From the NCBI RefSeq assembly GCF_002091955.1, contig NZ_MKKY01000039.1, positions 1 to 64,000 of the forward strand: DNA of 64,000 nt, in the 5' to 3' direction. Positions 19,301 through 31,500 of the stretch are shown here, piece after piece. Source of the stretch: Rhodococcus sp. 1168 (GTDB lineage Bacteria; Actinomycetota; Actinomycetes; Mycobacteriales; Mycobacteriaceae). Numbering within the stretch: position 1 is the first letter of the stretch; every line of letters starts with the position of its first letter. The notes beneath the pieces are model-generated. The model saw only the letters and a list, made by a program, of their open reading frames with translations, ran no database searches and was not told where the DNA came from. Position numbers and translations under genes: made by a program.

Positions 19301-22280
19301 GCATTCGGATGTGCCCTTCGAGCGCGTCGTCGAAGCCATCAATCCACCACGATCCTCCGAATACAGCCCACTCTTTCAGGTCGGCTTCTCGTTTCAGAAC
19401 ATCGCACAGGAGGCGCTCGAGCTTCCGGATCTGGCCGTTCGGCCGGTAGAATTCGAATCGAACGTTGCCAAGTCCGATGTGCACTTCACCATCACCGAAA
19501 GTCCGGCACGCAGTGGCGATTCTGTGTTCGGTATCGAACTGGCATATGCCACAGATCTTTTCGACGAGAGTACGGCGCAATCGATGCTCGATCGATTCGT
19601 ACGCGTCCTCGACGCCGTGGCCGTAAATCCACTGGTGCTGATCGGCGACATCGCACTGATGACCGAGCCCGAACGTCGATCGATGGTGTTCTCCGCTACT
19701 CGGACGGCGCATCCGGTCGGTGAGTCGACTTTGATGTCGATGTACGAGGCGCGAGTGGCCGAAACCCCGGACGCCGAAGCTGTTGTTGCCGAAGGGCAAC
19801 GAATGACGTTCCGGCAGTTCGATTCGCGGGTCAACGCGACGGCTCGATACCTGATCGATCGTGGAATCGGACCGGAGTCGAGTGTCGCACTGTCGATCCC
19901 ACGAGGTGTCGACCTGTTGGTGGTTATGTATGCGGTAGTCAAGACCGGTGCCGCTTACGTTCCACTCGATAGTGAGCATCCGGCGGATCGCAACGCCTAC
20001 ATCGTCGAGACCGCCGCGCCTGCGCTTCTCGTCACCGGTCCGGGTGACAGCGGAAACTGGCAGAGCACGGCACCGACGGTGTCGGTGGACGAGATCGACT
20101 CCTCCGAGTACTCCGACGGGCCCCTCGACGACTCCGAGCGTCCCGCGCCGGTGCGACCGGACAACACGGCTTACGTTATTTTCACCTCTGGGTCGACCGG
20201 AAAGCCCAAGGGCGTGGCGGTCTCCCACCGAGCGATCGTCAATCAGTTGCAGTGGCTGCGTGCCAACTTCCATACGGGGCCCGGCGATGTCGTGCTGATA
20301 CACACCGCGGTCACGTTCGATGTATCCGTGTGGGAATACTGGGGTGCGCTCGCTGCAGGAAGCGCGGTAGTCATTGCCGCTCCCCGATCACATCCGGATC
20401 CTGCTTATCTTCTCGGCTTGATGCGCTCGGAGAATGTGACGACCCTCGGTGTGGTGCCGGCGATGCTGAACACCCTTCTGATGCAGGCCGAAGGTGTACT
20501 GCCCCGATCCATCCTGCGCGTCTACGCTATCGGGGAGGAGCTTGCCGCGGGGCTCGCACAGTGGTTCCGCCGAGGCAACGAGGGAAAGCTCTTCAATCTC
20601 TACGGGCCGACCGAGGCCGCGGTGTCAGTGACCTGTCACGAGGTTGTGTCGGAAGATGTCGGCGGCGTGCCGATCGGCCGTCCGATGTGGAACACCGGCA
20701 CTCTCGTGTTGGATTCCCGAATGAACCTCGTTCCGGCAGGAGTCGGCGGAGATCTGTACCTCACCGGCGTCCAACTGGCGCGCGGATACACCTCACGAAC
20801 GGCACTGACTGCCGAGCGTTTCGTCGCCGATCCGTTCGGACCGAACGGATCCCGAATGTACCGAACCGGTGATCTCGCCCGATGGAATCGCGAAGGTGAG
20901 CTCGAGTACCTCGGTCGATCGGACGAGCAGGTGAAGGTACACGGCTACCGGATCGAGCTGGGCGAGATCGAGTCGGTACTTCGCACCCACCCTGACGTGA
21001 CCGAGGCAGCCGTCGTCGCGCGAGAGGACGGAAATTCGGGTCACCGGCTGGTTGCCTACGTCGTTCCGGGGGCAGATCGATCGATCGATCGAGACTCGCT
21101 GCAGGCGCTGGCAGCCGAGGAGTTGCCGTCGTACATGAAGCCCGCAGCCATTGTCGTTCTCGATCGACTTCCATTGAATCCGAGCGGCAAGGTGGATCGT
21201 CGGGCCCTTCCCGATCCCGTATTCGACAAGGTGCACTACAAGGCGCCGAGCAGTGAGACCGAAGCTCTGGTTGCACGGGTGTTCGCCGATACTCTCGGCA
21301 CCGAGGACGTCGGCGTGGATGACGACTTCTTCGATCTCGGTGGCAACTCGATGGTCGCCGTCCGAATTGTGGGCGCGCTGAGTTCGGCGGTAGGTCACGA
21401 TGTACCTCTTCCCTGGGTTTTCGGAAGTTCGACACCCGCAGAGCTGGCCGCACGCATCGACCGCGAACCTGCGACGTCGAGTGCCGGACGCGTTACCGGC
21501 GGACCACTCGACGTTCTCGTCACGCTCCGTGAGGGAAGCGCGGACCAGGCGCTTTTCTGCTTCCATCCGATCACGGGCACCGCGTGGGCGTTCGCAGGAT
21601 TGGCGCCGCACCTCGATGCCGATCGGCCTGTCTACGGTCTTCAATCTCCAGCTCTGTCCGGTGCTGCACTCCCGACCTCGATCGAGGACTGGGCCGAGCT
21701 GTACGTAAACGAGATTCGCGCCGTACAGCCGGTCGGGCCCTACCACCTGCTCGGATGGTCGATGGGTGGTGTGATTGCGCACGCAGCTGCGGTTCGGCTT
21801 CGTACCTTGGGGGAGAGCGTCGAGACGCTCGCCGTGATGGATGCGACCCTCGGTACGGCCGAAGGTCGTACGACGGCGATACCGACAATGGCCGATCTTG
21901 TGGGTGAGTTCGGTGGGGAAACAGATCGCGATGTCGCAGATTTCGATGTACAGGCCGCGGTGGATCTGGTTGCGACCCTGCCGCCACCTTTCGACTCGTT
22001 GACCCGAGAACGGATCCAGATCATTTTTGGCGGGATTCGGCACTCCGCCGAACTCTTGGAGGCATATCGGCCGAGTAGCTTCGACGGGGATCTGCTGTAC
22101 TTCACCGCCGAACTCGACGACCCCTCGGGCGAGTCGGGCGCGTCTACCTGGAAGTCGGCTGTCGACCCCGAAAATATCGTCAACTACCCAGTGGAGACGA
22201 CCCACTGGAAGATGGCCTCGCACACATCGTTGGAGTTGATCGGACCGATACTGAACAAGTGGGTCCTCGGCGGTCGCTGA
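16365..22280 (+). CDS. Non-ribosomal peptide synthetase NRPS3: A-T-C-A-T-TE
   Basis: This 1971-residue synthetase ends in a thioesterase. The ATG at 16365 follows GAGGT and gives a basic N-terminal tail (~45 residues, several Arg/Lys clusters) before the A domain at LLPDLL. Domains: A1 (A3 YTSGSTGVPKG ~203, A5 ~343, A8 ~445, A10 VGKLDR ~541), T1 GGNSL Ser596, C from ~655 with HHISADG at 786, A2 (A3 FTSGSTGKPKG ~1271, A5 ~1412, A8 ~1515, A10 SGKVDR ~1607), T2 GGNSM Ser1662, TE from ~1725 with GWSMGG, nucleophile Ser1799. Codes by eye: A1 DALFVGGIMK (hydrophobic, unassigned), A2 DVWGYILVSK (distantly Ser-like). A1 should be loaded in trans onto the chain held by the last C domain of NRPS2, making this the release protein of the NRPS1-2-3 line. 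Codon use switches between TTG/GTG-rich and CTC/GTC-rich blocks inside A1. Confidence 0.95.
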   Translation: MNAKNPNSGDIESDVAPDLSPAGPVRSGRSSGRNKDRRKPRTRRARVALLPDLLAAAVERSPESSAVVCGSAEISYRVLDSRSSRLARVLVASGVEVDGFVGVALPRSVDSVVSVWGVAKSGSAVVPFDPGYPAERLERMVVDSGVRIGVTVREFVGLLPSSVEWIVLDDPAVEVSLASVSGDPLTAVDRIGRLRAESAAYVVYTSGSTGVPKGVVVTQAGLANFAVEQRDRYGLTGESRTLHFASPSFDASMLELLLAVGASSTMVVAEASVFGGVELWELLVSERVSHAFVTPAALASVDPEGLVDLRVVVVGGEAWSPDLLGRWAVERGGGVGVREFFNGYGPTETTIMSNISDALVAGDVVSIGAPIRGMSAAVLDDRLRPVLGGAKGELYLWGPGVARGYHSRMGLTAGRFVANPLVDDGTRMYRTGDVIRRLPDSHDIEYVGRSDFQVKVRGFRIELGEIDAVLTSHPGVEFAVTVARSGEQGVAGATVLVSYVLPAVGTDLDVTEIRGWVKERLPRHMVPSQVVALDELPLTPVGKLDRAALPEPAAVVRQFRAPVSESESVVASVFEDVLDVDRVGLDDDFFELGGNSLIATQVASRLSSALGRAVSVRTLFESSSVGSLAASVHDASEIVQRQPLTMSERPSRIPLSLAQQRYWFLNQFDTSSVVDNIPIAVRLSGALDVAALQTAVADVVDRHEVLRTLYPNEPLGPSQSVLPAGSAVPDLTPVSVRPEDVPSRVREAVTRQFDVTEAPPVFVRLYAVDQASSDRNGEYVLVIVVHHISADGSSLPVLVRDVMLAYSARAAGHAPQWSPLPVRYADFALWQREVLGDESDPDSMLSTQIAYWQKHLRGVAPVMDLPTDRRRPEQQSFAGAVVRTTLTDEVHRTLVSVAHAHEASLFMVVHTALAAFLSRMSNSGDVVVGTPIAGRVDQALDGLIGMFVNTLVLRTQVDSSASFAEALADVRDVDLAAFAHSDVPFERVVEAINPPRSSEYSPLFQVGFSFQNIAQEALELPDLAVRPVEFESNVAKSDVHFTITESPARSGDSVFGIELAYATDLFDESTAQSMLDRFVRVLDAVAVNPLVLIGDIALMTEPERRSMVFSATRTAHPVGESTLMSMYEARVAETPDAEAVVAEGQRMTFRQFDSRVNATARYLIDRGIGPESSVALSIPRGVDLLVVMYAVVKTGAAYVPLDSEHPADRNAYIVETAAPALLVTGPGDSGNWQSTAPTVSVDEIDSSEYSDGPLDDSERPAPVRPDNTAYVIFTSGSTGKPKGVAVSHRAIVNQLQWLRANFHTGPGDVVLIHTAVTFDVSVWEYWGALAAGSAVVIAAPRSHPDPAYLLGLMRSENVTTLGVVPAMLNTLLMQAEGVLPRSILRVYAIGEELAAGLAQWFRRGNEGKLFNLYGPTEAAVSVTCHEVVSEDVGGVPIGRPMWNTGTLVLDSRMNLVPAGVGGDLYLTGVQLARGYTSRTALTAERFVADPFGPNGSRMYRTGDLARWNREGELEYLGRSDEQVKVHGYRIELGEIESVLRTHPDVTEAAVVAREDGNSGHRLVAYVVPGADRSIDRDSLQALAAEELPSYMKPAAIVVLDRLPLNPSGKVDRRALPDPVFDKVHYKAPSSETEALVARVFADTLGTEDVGVDDDFFDLGGNSMVAVRIVGALSSAVGHDVPLPWVFGSSTPAELAARIDREPATSSAGRVTGGPLDVLVTLREGSADQALFCFHPITGTAWAFAGLAPHLDADRPVYGLQSPALSGAALPTSIEDWAELYVNEIRAVQPVGPYHLLGWSMGGVIAHAAAVRLRTLGESVETLAVMDATLGTAEGRTTAIPTMADLVGEFGGETDRDVADFDVQAAVDLVATLPPPFDSLTRERIQIIFGGIRHSAELLEAYRPSSFDGDLLYFTAELDDPSGESGASTWKSAVDPENIVNYPVETTHWKMASHTSLELIGPILNKWVLGGR

Positions 22281-22329
22281 TTCGCCGGGGGACTTCGTGC
22301 ACGATCGCGGGGGCACGTACTCTGGTTTT

Positions 22330-22361
22330 TCATTCGAGTGAATGATTTTTCCGGCCATAAC
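22330..22361 (+). promoter_or_regulatory. Short inverted repeat and weak promoter-like pair upstream of NRPS4
   Basis: TCATTC (22330-22335) and GAATGA (22340-22345) form a six-base inverted repeat followed by ATTTTT, which could end NRPS3 transcription. The same segment offers TTCGAG (22333-22338), 17 bases, then CATAAC (22356-22361); that -10 box with its following AGC resembles the TATAACAGC ahead of NRPS3. The two readings are alternatives and neither is strong. Confidence 0.25.
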
Positions 22362-22414
22362 AGCCTTCGTGCCCGTTATGACCCTCGGTAACATCTGCTT
22401 GTCCTGAGCGATGG

Positions 22415-22448
22415 GGTATACATGGACGACAATTTGTCGTTGTATACC
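22415..22448. promoter_or_regulatory. Long interrupted palindrome upstream of NRPS4, operator-like
   Basis: Outer arms GGTATAC (22415-22421) and GTATACC (22442-22448) enclose inner arms ACGACAA (22426-22432) and TTGTCGT (22434-22440), which are centred on one T. The dyad spans 34 bases in a 293-base gene-free gap, about 125 bases before the NRPS4 ATG. The symmetry is that of a dimeric regulator site, though a hairpin in the leader RNA is an alternative. The rest of the gap (22281-22573) shows no gene. Confidence 0.5.
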
Positions 22449-22573
22449 TGTACGGGGCGACTGGAGGAACTCGGTCTTAACGAGTACCCGGCTTGTCCTC
22501 GGATCGAGATCAAAGGGTGAGTCTTGTTCAAGTCTGAGTTGTCGATTTCTGTGACCGTCGAAGTCGAGCTTCG

Positions 22574-25500
22574 ATGAGTGGCGACGGCCAGAACAGCTCG
22601 GCCAGCACTACATCCCCAGGGACCTCGCGCTCGAAGGCCCGGCCTCGGCGAGCTTCGCGCGTCCGACGTCCGCGTATCCCACTTCTGCCCGACATTCTGC
22701 TTGCTGCGGTCGAGTCCGACCCGTCGGCTTCCGCACTGTCTTCCGACGGAACCGACCTCTCGTATGCCGAGGTGGACGCGTGGTCGAGCCGTCTGGCACG
22801 TGCCCTGATCGGGCGCGGTCTCGGCGCCGACGACGTCGTGGCCGTTGCTATGACGAGGTCGGCGTCTTCCGTTCGGTCGGTGTGGGGTATTGCCAAATCA
22901 GGCGCCACCTTCCTGCCCGTGGATCCGAACTATCCTGCCGATCGCATCGAGCACATGCTCACCGATTCGGGCGCTCGTTTCGGTGTGACCCTGTCGGAAT
23001 TCGTCGATGCTCTGCCAACGACGGTGGATTGGCTCGTCCTCGACGACCAGGCTTTCGTCGCCGAGTTGGTCGGCAACGACGACTCGCCAGTGCTGGCAGC
23101 CGACCGCGTGCGGCCCCTACACGCGACGCATGGCTGCTACATGATTTACACCTCGGGCTCGACCGGAGTACCGAAGGGTGTGGTCGTCACCCATGCGGGC
23201 CTGAGTGATCTCGCCGTCGAGTTGCGCGAACTGTACTCCCTCACGAGCTCGTCGCGAACCCTGCACTTCGCCTCGCCCAGCTTCGACGCGTCGGTATTCG
23301 AGTTGCTCATGGCAGTGACGGCGTCGTCGACAATGGTCATTGCGCCCCCCTCGGTATACGGCGGACGCGAGCTTGCCGAGCTGTTGCGAGTGGAGCGAGT
23401 CACTCACGCCATCATCACGCCGGCGGCACTGGCGTCGGTAGATCCTGACGGATTGGTCGATCTCGAGACCGTCATCTCCGGTGGAGAGGCGTGTCCGCCC
23501 GAGCTTGTGAGTAGATGGACCGTGGACCGGCCGGCCGGCCGGCGAAGGTTCTTCAACGCATACGGTCCGACCGAAGTCACTGTCATGGCCACGTGCAGCG
23601 ATGCACTCGCGCCCGGTACTTCGGTCTCGATCGGTGGTCCTATACGTGGCGTCTCCGCGGCTGTACTGGACGAGCGGTTACATCCGGCTGTTGCAGGCAC
23701 CAAGGGAGAACTGTATCTCTGGGGTGCGGCACTGGCCCGCGGCTACTACGGTCGAACGTCGCTGACGGCGGACCGATTCGTTGCGAACCCGTTCGCAACC
23801 GACGGTTCACGAATGTATCGCACCGGAGATGTGGTCAGGTGGCGCAAGGCGGCCGATGTGCTCGAATATTTGGGCCGTAGTGACTTTCAAGTCAAAATCC
23901 GAGGATTCCGTATCGAGCTCGGTGAGATCGATGCGGCACTGACCGCTCACAGTGGAGTCGATTTTGCCGTGACTGTGGCACGTGAGGGTGTCGGCGGCAC
24001 AGCGGGCGCAGGAGCAGACTCCGGTGGCGGCGCGGGTTCGACCATGCTCGTGTCCTATGTTCGTGGAGTCGAAGGCGTCGTTTTGAACGCGACGGAGTTG
24101 ACACAGTTCGTTGCTGAAGGACTTCCCCGACACATGGTGCCGACGGCGATTGTGCTGATCGATGAGATTCCCTTGACACCGGGGGGCAAGCTGAATCGCG
24201 CGGCATTACCGGATCCGGTGCTCATTGCACGTGAGTTCCGCGCGCCGACGAACCCGGTCGAGGAGACTGTGGCTCGGGTGTTCGCGGAGGTGCTGGGCGT
24301 CGAGCGCGTCGGGTTGGATGATGATTTCTTCGCACTGGGTGGTAATTCGTTGATAGCGACACAGCTGGTGGCACGGTTGGGTGCAGCGTTGGATACGCAG
24401 GTGCCGGTTCGGGTGATGTTCGAGGCGTCGACCGTGGAGGCATTGGCGGTGCGGTTCGAGGAGCATGTAGGTGAGGGTGCGCAGACGGCGCTGACCCGCA
24501 GGGAACGACCGAACCGTATTCCGTTGTCGTTCGCACAGCAGCGGATGTGGTTTTTCAACCAGTTCGATCCGGAGTCGGCGGCGTTCAACATTCCGTTGGC
24601 GATGAGGTTGTCCGGTGACCTGGATGTCAGCGCCCTCCAGTCTGCACTGATCGACGTCATCAACCGGCACGAAGCGTTGCGAACGATGTTCCCGGACTCG
24701 GACGAGGGTCCGTCGCAGGTGATCGTGCCGGTATCGGCGCTGTTACTGGATCTGGGTCCGGAGTGGGTGGTTCCGGAGCAGGCGCATGCCCGGGTATTCG
24801 AGTTCGTCGGCCGCGGTTTCGACGTGGCTAGGGAGGTTCCGCTTCGCGTCAAGCTCTTTCAGCTTGGTGAGCACGACTTCGTGCTCGCGTTCGTCGTGCA
24901 CCATATCTCCGGCGACGGTGGCTCGACGGCCCCGATGTCGCGGGATATAGCTGTGGCGTATGCCGCTCGCCGCGAGGGGCAAGAGCCGGGTTGGTCCCCA
25001 CTCGAGGTGCAGTATGCGGATTACACCTTGTGGCAGCAGGAGGTACTCGGTAGCGAGGGTGATCCGGACTCGTTGATCTCACGGCAGCTTCGGTACTGGA
25101 CGGAGGCGTTGGCGGATCTGCCGGATCTCCTGGAGCTTCCCACGGATCGTCCGCGTCCTCCAGTGCAGTCATCACGGGGCGCAGCCGTTACCTTCACGGT
25201 GGCGAAGGACCTTGCTGATCGGATCGATCAGATTGCGCGCGAGAACAACTTGACCCTGTTCATGGTGGTTCACGCGGCGCTGACGGTGCTGCTCGCGCGT
25301 CTCAGTGGTGCCGACGATATACCCATCGGAATTCAGGTCGCAGGACGTGGCGAGGCAGCACTCGATGACCTGGTGGGCATGTTCGGTAATACGTTGATTC
25401 TGCGCAACCGCGTTCACAGTGCGTCGTCATTCGCCGAGATTCTGAGCGGAACCAGGGAAGTCGGACTGGCTGGTTTCGGTAATCCGGACGTTCCTTTGGA

Positions 25501-28500
25501 ACGACTGCTGGAGACACTCAACCCGACGCGTTCGACTGCCTATTCGGCGCTGTTCCAGGTTCTGCTGGTGGTCCACAACTTCGTTCAGTCCGAGGTGTCG
25601 CTGCCCGGTTTGCACATCGCGCCGTTGGAAACGGGCGTCATCGGTGCGAAACTCGATCTCGAGTGGCATCTGACCGAGTTGTTCGATGCCGAAGGACTAC
25701 GGAGCGGGATCTCGGGCACCATCACGTACGCGACGGATCTGTTCGAGGAATCCACGGTCGCGGGATTCGCTACAAAACTCGTTGCGATCTTCGAGGCGGT
25801 GACGCGCGATGCGACGGTCGCGGTCGGCGAGATCGATTTGCGCAGCAACGCCGAACGCGAGGCGATGAAGCTGTGGAACGACACGTCGGTTCCGGTGCCG
25901 GATCGAACATTGTCGAATCTGTTCGGCGAGCAGGTACGCCGAACGCCGGGTGCGACGGCGGTGGTGTTCGAGGGTGAGTCGTTGACTTATGCCGACCTCG
26001 ACGGCCGGGTGAATAGGTTGGCACGCCGGTTGATCGCGGAGGGAGTGGGGCCCGAGTCGTTGGTAGGGCTGGGGATGCGTAGGTCATTGGACTTGATCGT
26101 CGGTATCTATGCGGTACTCCGGGCGGGCGGCGGGTATGTGCCGTTGGATCCGGATCAGCCTCGTGAACGAAACGACTATGTTCTGAATACGGCGTCGCCG
26201 GTGTGTGTGTTGTCCTCGACCAGAGACGATTTCGATGCCTCCGGCCATCGAGTTCTCAACATCGATGTGTTGGATCTGTCGGAGCACTCGATCACTGAGA
26301 TATTGGAGTCCGAACTCGTGGCGCCGCTACGCCCGGAGAACGTGGCGTACGTAATCTTCACGTCCGGGTCGACAGGCCGGCCGAAGGGTGTGGCGGTGAG
26401 TCATCGTTCGGTGGTGAACCAGATGGCGTGGATGCGGGATCGATACGGGCTCGGGATCGAGGATTCGGTATTGCAGAAGACTCCGGTCACGTTCGACGCG
26501 TCGGTCTGGGAGTTGTTCTACCCGTTGCTGGTTGGTGCTCGGTTGGTGGTGGCGGCGCCCGGTGGACACCGTGATCCGGCGTATCTCGTCCGGATGGTGG
26601 AGCAGTGGAGCGTCACGATTTTGGAGTTCGTGCCCTCGATGCTGGCGTTGTTCCTGGCGGCGGAATCGGCGTTGCAGTTGCCGGCGTCGTTGCGGTATCT
26701 GTCAGTCGGTGGGGAGGCGTTCCCGCCGGAGTTGGCGGCGCGGTTGGGGGACCGAACGGATGCGGTGGTCGACAACACCTACGGGCCGACGGAGGCGACC
26801 GTGACCTCGACGGTGTACCGAGTCGAACCGGGGAGTGTGGGTAGGGTGCCGATCGGTACCCCGATCCGGAATACGCAGGCGTTCGTTTTCGACAGCCGCT
26901 TGCAGATGGCACCGATTGGTGTTGCAGGCGAGTTGTATCTTGCTGGTGTGCAGTTGGCCCGCGGATATTATGGCCGCGTCGATCTGACGGCGGAGCGGTT
27001 CGTGGCGAATCCTTTCGGTGAGCCGGGTGCGCGGTTGTATCGCACTGGTGATCTGGTGCGGTGGAACAACAATGGTGACCTCGAGTATTTGGGGCGGACC
27101 GATTTTCAGGTGAAGTTGCGTGGTCTACGGATCGAGCTGGGTGAGATCGAGGCGGCGTTGGTGGCGCAGGATTCGGTGGCACAGGCGGTGGCAATTGTTC
27201 ATGACGGTGACTTCGGTCAGCAACTGGTCGGATATGTGGTGCCGAAGACTGGCCGGGAGGTCGACACGGAGGCGGTGCGGGCCGCTGCAGGGGAGTTGTT
27301 GCCTCGGTACATGGTTCCGGATGTTCTGATGGTTCTCGTCGCGTTGCCGATCGCGGCGTCCGGTAAGTTGGATCGAAAGGCCTTGCCGGTACCGGAGTTC
27401 GCGGTTCGGGGGTTTCGGGCGCCGACGAACCCGGTCGAGGAGACCGTGGCTCGGGTGTTCGCGGAGGTGCTGGGGGTAGAGCGCGTCGGGTTGGATGATG
27501 ATTTCTTCGCGTTGGGTGGTAATTCGCTGATCGCGACGCAGGTGGTGGCCCGGTTGGGTGCGGCGTTGGATACGCGGGTGCCGGTTCGGGTGATGTTCGA
27601 GGCATCGACGGTGGAGGCGTTGTCGGTGCGGGTCGAGGAGCATGTAGGTGAGGGTGCGCGGACGGCGCTGACCCGCAGGGAACGACCGGACCGTATTCCC
27701 TTGTCGTTGGCGCAGCAGCGGATGTGGTTCCTCAACCAGTTCGATCCGGAGTCGGCGGCCTACAACATTCCGTTCGCGGTCCGGTTGTCGGGTGAGCTGG
27801 ATGTGGTTGCGTGGCAGGAGTCAGTACGTGATGTATTCGCCCGGCACGAGGCGTTGCGGACGGTGTTCCCGGATTCGACTGAGGGTCCCTCGCAGGTCAT
27901 CGTGCCGGTGTCGGCGGTGCCGGTGGATCTGACGCCGGTGCCGGTCGCGGGTGAGGAGGAGTTACGCAGCCGTGCGGTGGCGTTGCTGACGCGGGGTTTC
28001 GATGTCACCGCTGCGGTGCCGGTGCGTGGAGCGTTGTTCCGGGTTTCGGAGTCCGAGCACGTGCTGGCGATGGTGGTGCACCACATCTGTGCAGACGGTG
28101 TCTCGACGGGGCCGTTGGCCCGGGACATTGTGGTGGCATATGCATCGCGGCGGGCCGGGCGCGAGCCGGGTTGGGCGCCCCTCGAGGTGCAATACGCGGA
28201 TTACACGTTGTGGCAGCGGGAGGTTCTCGGTTCGGAGGATGATCCGGGGTCGCTCCTCTCGCAGCAGATCGAGTACTGGTCGGGTGCGCTGGCGGGTCTG
28301 CCGGATGTGTTGGCGTTGCCGACGGATCGGCCTCGGCCGGCGGTGCGGTCTGGGGTGGGTGCGAGTGTGGACTTCACAGTTCCGTCCACGACGGCACAGC
28401 GGTTGCGGTCGTTGGCCCGGAAGCAAGGTGCGACACCGTTCATGGTGGCGCACGCGGCGTTGACGGTGCTGCTCGCAAAGTTGAGCGGCACCACGGATAT

Positions 28501-31500
28501 CGCGATCGGATCACCGATCGCGGGCCGAGGTGAGGCGGCGCTGGACGATTTGGTCGGGATGTTCGTGAACACGTTGGTGTTGCGGGCCGAGTACGAGCCC
28601 GGTCAGTCGTTCACCGAGTTGGTGGGCCGGGTGCGCGACACGGATCTCGAGGCATTTGCGCGGGCGGACGTGCCGTTCGAGCGGTTGGTGGAGAACCTGA
28701 ATCCGACTCGTTCGCAGGCGTTTTCGCCGTTGTTCCAGGTGGTGTTGGCGTTCCAGAACTTCACCCGGTCGGGCGTGGATCTTCCGGGGTTGACTATCGC
28801 ACCGGTCGAGGTCGAGTGGGAAGCGGTGCAGTTCGATCTGTCGGTGACCCTCGCCGAGCGCGACGGTGGCGAGGGCGGGTATGTGGGGGTGTTTTCCTAC
28901 GCGGCCGACATCTTCGATGCTGCGTCGGTGCAGCGGATCGCGGAGCGGTTCGTGCGGCTACTCGAGTCCGTGGCGGCGGATCCGTCGGCTCCGGTGGGGG
29001 ACATCGACTTGCTGGAGGTGGAAGAGCGGAAGCAGGTGCTCGTCGACGCGAAGCCTGCGCCGTTGCGGGTGCCGACGCGGACGTTGCCGGAGATTTTTGC
29101 CGCGGGAGTGGCGGCGAATCTGTCGGGTGTCGCGTTGACCTCCGGCGGCGTGGAGATGTCGTATTCTGAACTTGATGTCCGATCGAACAGGCTTGCCCGC
29201 CTACTGATCTCGCTGGGCATCGGCCCGGAGGTCTTCGTGGCGTTGTCCTTCTCTAGATCCATCGAATCGGTGGTGGCGGTGTGGGCGGTCGCGAAGGCGG
29301 GCGGTGGTTTCGTGCCGGTGGATCCGAAGTTGCCGGTTGAGCGGATCGAGTACATGTTGGCCGATTCCGGAGTGGTGATCGGTTTGACCAGCGCCGACAC
29401 CGGATCGCTTCCAGGTCTGATCGACTGGTTAGTTATCGATTCAAACGAGGTTCGGGATTCGTGCGGCAAATACGCGTCTGCGGTGGTGACCGAATCCGAG
29501 CGCACCGCACCGGTCGCGTTGTCGAATACGGCGTACATGATCTACACGTCAGGGTCGACGGGCATCCCGAAGGGTGTCGTCGTCACTCACAGTGGGCTGG
29601 AATCGTTCTGTGGAGATGCCCGGGTGGAGCTGGGGTTGTCGGCGACTTCGCGGATGTTGCGGTATTCGTCGTCGAGTTTCGACGCGTCGGTGTTCGAAAT
29701 GATCGCAGGGTTCAGCGCCGGGGCCACCATGGTGGTGGCCCCGCCGGAGGTCATCGGAGGGAGCGAGCTGGCAGACCTGCTTCGCGAGGAAAGGGTCACG
29801 CACGTCATCACGGCACCCGCGGCCTTGGGCACGATCGACCCTGCCGGGTTGGCTGATCTGCGGGCGGTGGTGGTCGGCGGAGACGTGTGCCCGCCGGAGC
29901 TAGTGGCGAAGTTCGCGCCCGTCTGCCGTTTCTTCAACAGCTACGGTCCCACCGAATCCACGATCGTGATCACGATTACCGAGGCCCTCGCCCCGCTGCA
30001 CCGGGTCACGATCGGTACCCCGATCGAGGGTGCCGGGGTGGTGGTCCTCGATTCGCGGTTGCGTCCGGTTTCGGTGGGTGTGGTCGGTGAACTGTATCTA
30101 TCGGGTGGTGGGTTGGCTCGCGGCTACCACGCGCGGGGTGCGCTCACCTCTGACAGATTCGTGGCCAATCCGTTTGCGGGGCTGGGCGAACGGATGTACC
30201 GGACTGGTGATCTGGTGCGCTGGACGACAAACGGAGAATTGGACTTCGTTGGCCGAGGCGACGCGCAGGTGCAACTGCGGGGTCTGCGTATAGAGCTCGG
30301 TGAGATCGAGGCGACCCTGAGCAGGTGTGAGGGTGTGGCACAGGCGGTGGCGGTGTTGCATCGTGATCCATCTCTGGGTGAGCAGTTGGTGGGTTACGTG
30401 GTGACCGAGACGGACGTCGCCCTGGATCCTGAGATTCTGCGCGCCAGGGTGGGTGTGTCGTTGCCGGCCTACATGGTGCCGTCTCAGGTGATCGTTCTCG
30501 ACGCGTTACCGATCGCAGCGTCCGGCAAGTTGGATCGAAAGGCGTTGCCGGTGCCGGAGTTCGTGGTTCGGGAGTTCCGCGCACCGACGAGCCCGGTCGA
30601 GGAGACTGTGGCTCGGGTGTTCGCGAAGGTGCTGGGGGTGGAGCGAGTCGGGTTGGACGATGATTTCTTCGCGCTGGGTGGAAATTCGTTGATCGCTACA
30701 CAGGTGGTGTCCCAGTTCAGAATCGAACTGGAGACAACTGTGCCGCTCCAGTGGATGTTCTCGGATCCCACGGTGGAAACACTTGCCCGTCGGATCGAGG
30801 CCGGTGTCGCGGGCGCGGCCGAGGAAGGTTTCGGTCCGGTTCTCGCGATACGCGCGGACAGGGGCCAAGGTGCGCCGCTGTTCTGCATTCACCCGATGTA
30901 CGGATTGGCGTGGTGCTATGCGGGACTTGCTCAATACCTCGGAAGCGATCGTCCGATTTACGGGATTCAGTCACCCGCTCTGTCCGAGGACACAGAACTA
31001 CCACGTTCGGTCGAAGAGCTGGCATCTCGATACGTCGACGAGATCAGGCGTCTCCAGCCGAAGGGACCGTATCGGTTGATGGGATGGTCTCTGGGCGGGG
31101 TGATCGCGCACGCTATGGCCGTCGAACTCGAGAGAGTGGGTGAGAGTGTCTGCACGTTGGCCATGCTGGACGGCCATCTCGACGTCGGTGTCGATGATTT
31201 TCGGACGGAGCTGAGAGAGGCGTTGGCGGAGGTGGGAATCGACGTCAGTGGCATCGAAAACGGGAACCTCTCGGAAGGTGATGCCGATCGTTTGCTGCGG
31301 GCAATTCCGTCGGATCTGGCAGTGATCGACCGTGATCGTTTGCAGCGCATCTTCGCGAGTGCAGTTCGGTCCGTGGAGTTGATCAGTGAATACCGTCCGA
31401 CCAAGTTCAGTGGTGACCTGCTGTACTTCGGTGCGACCGAACATCTGCCATCCGAGGTCGGCGCCGCTCAGCGATGGGCGCCCTACGTCGGCGACATCGT

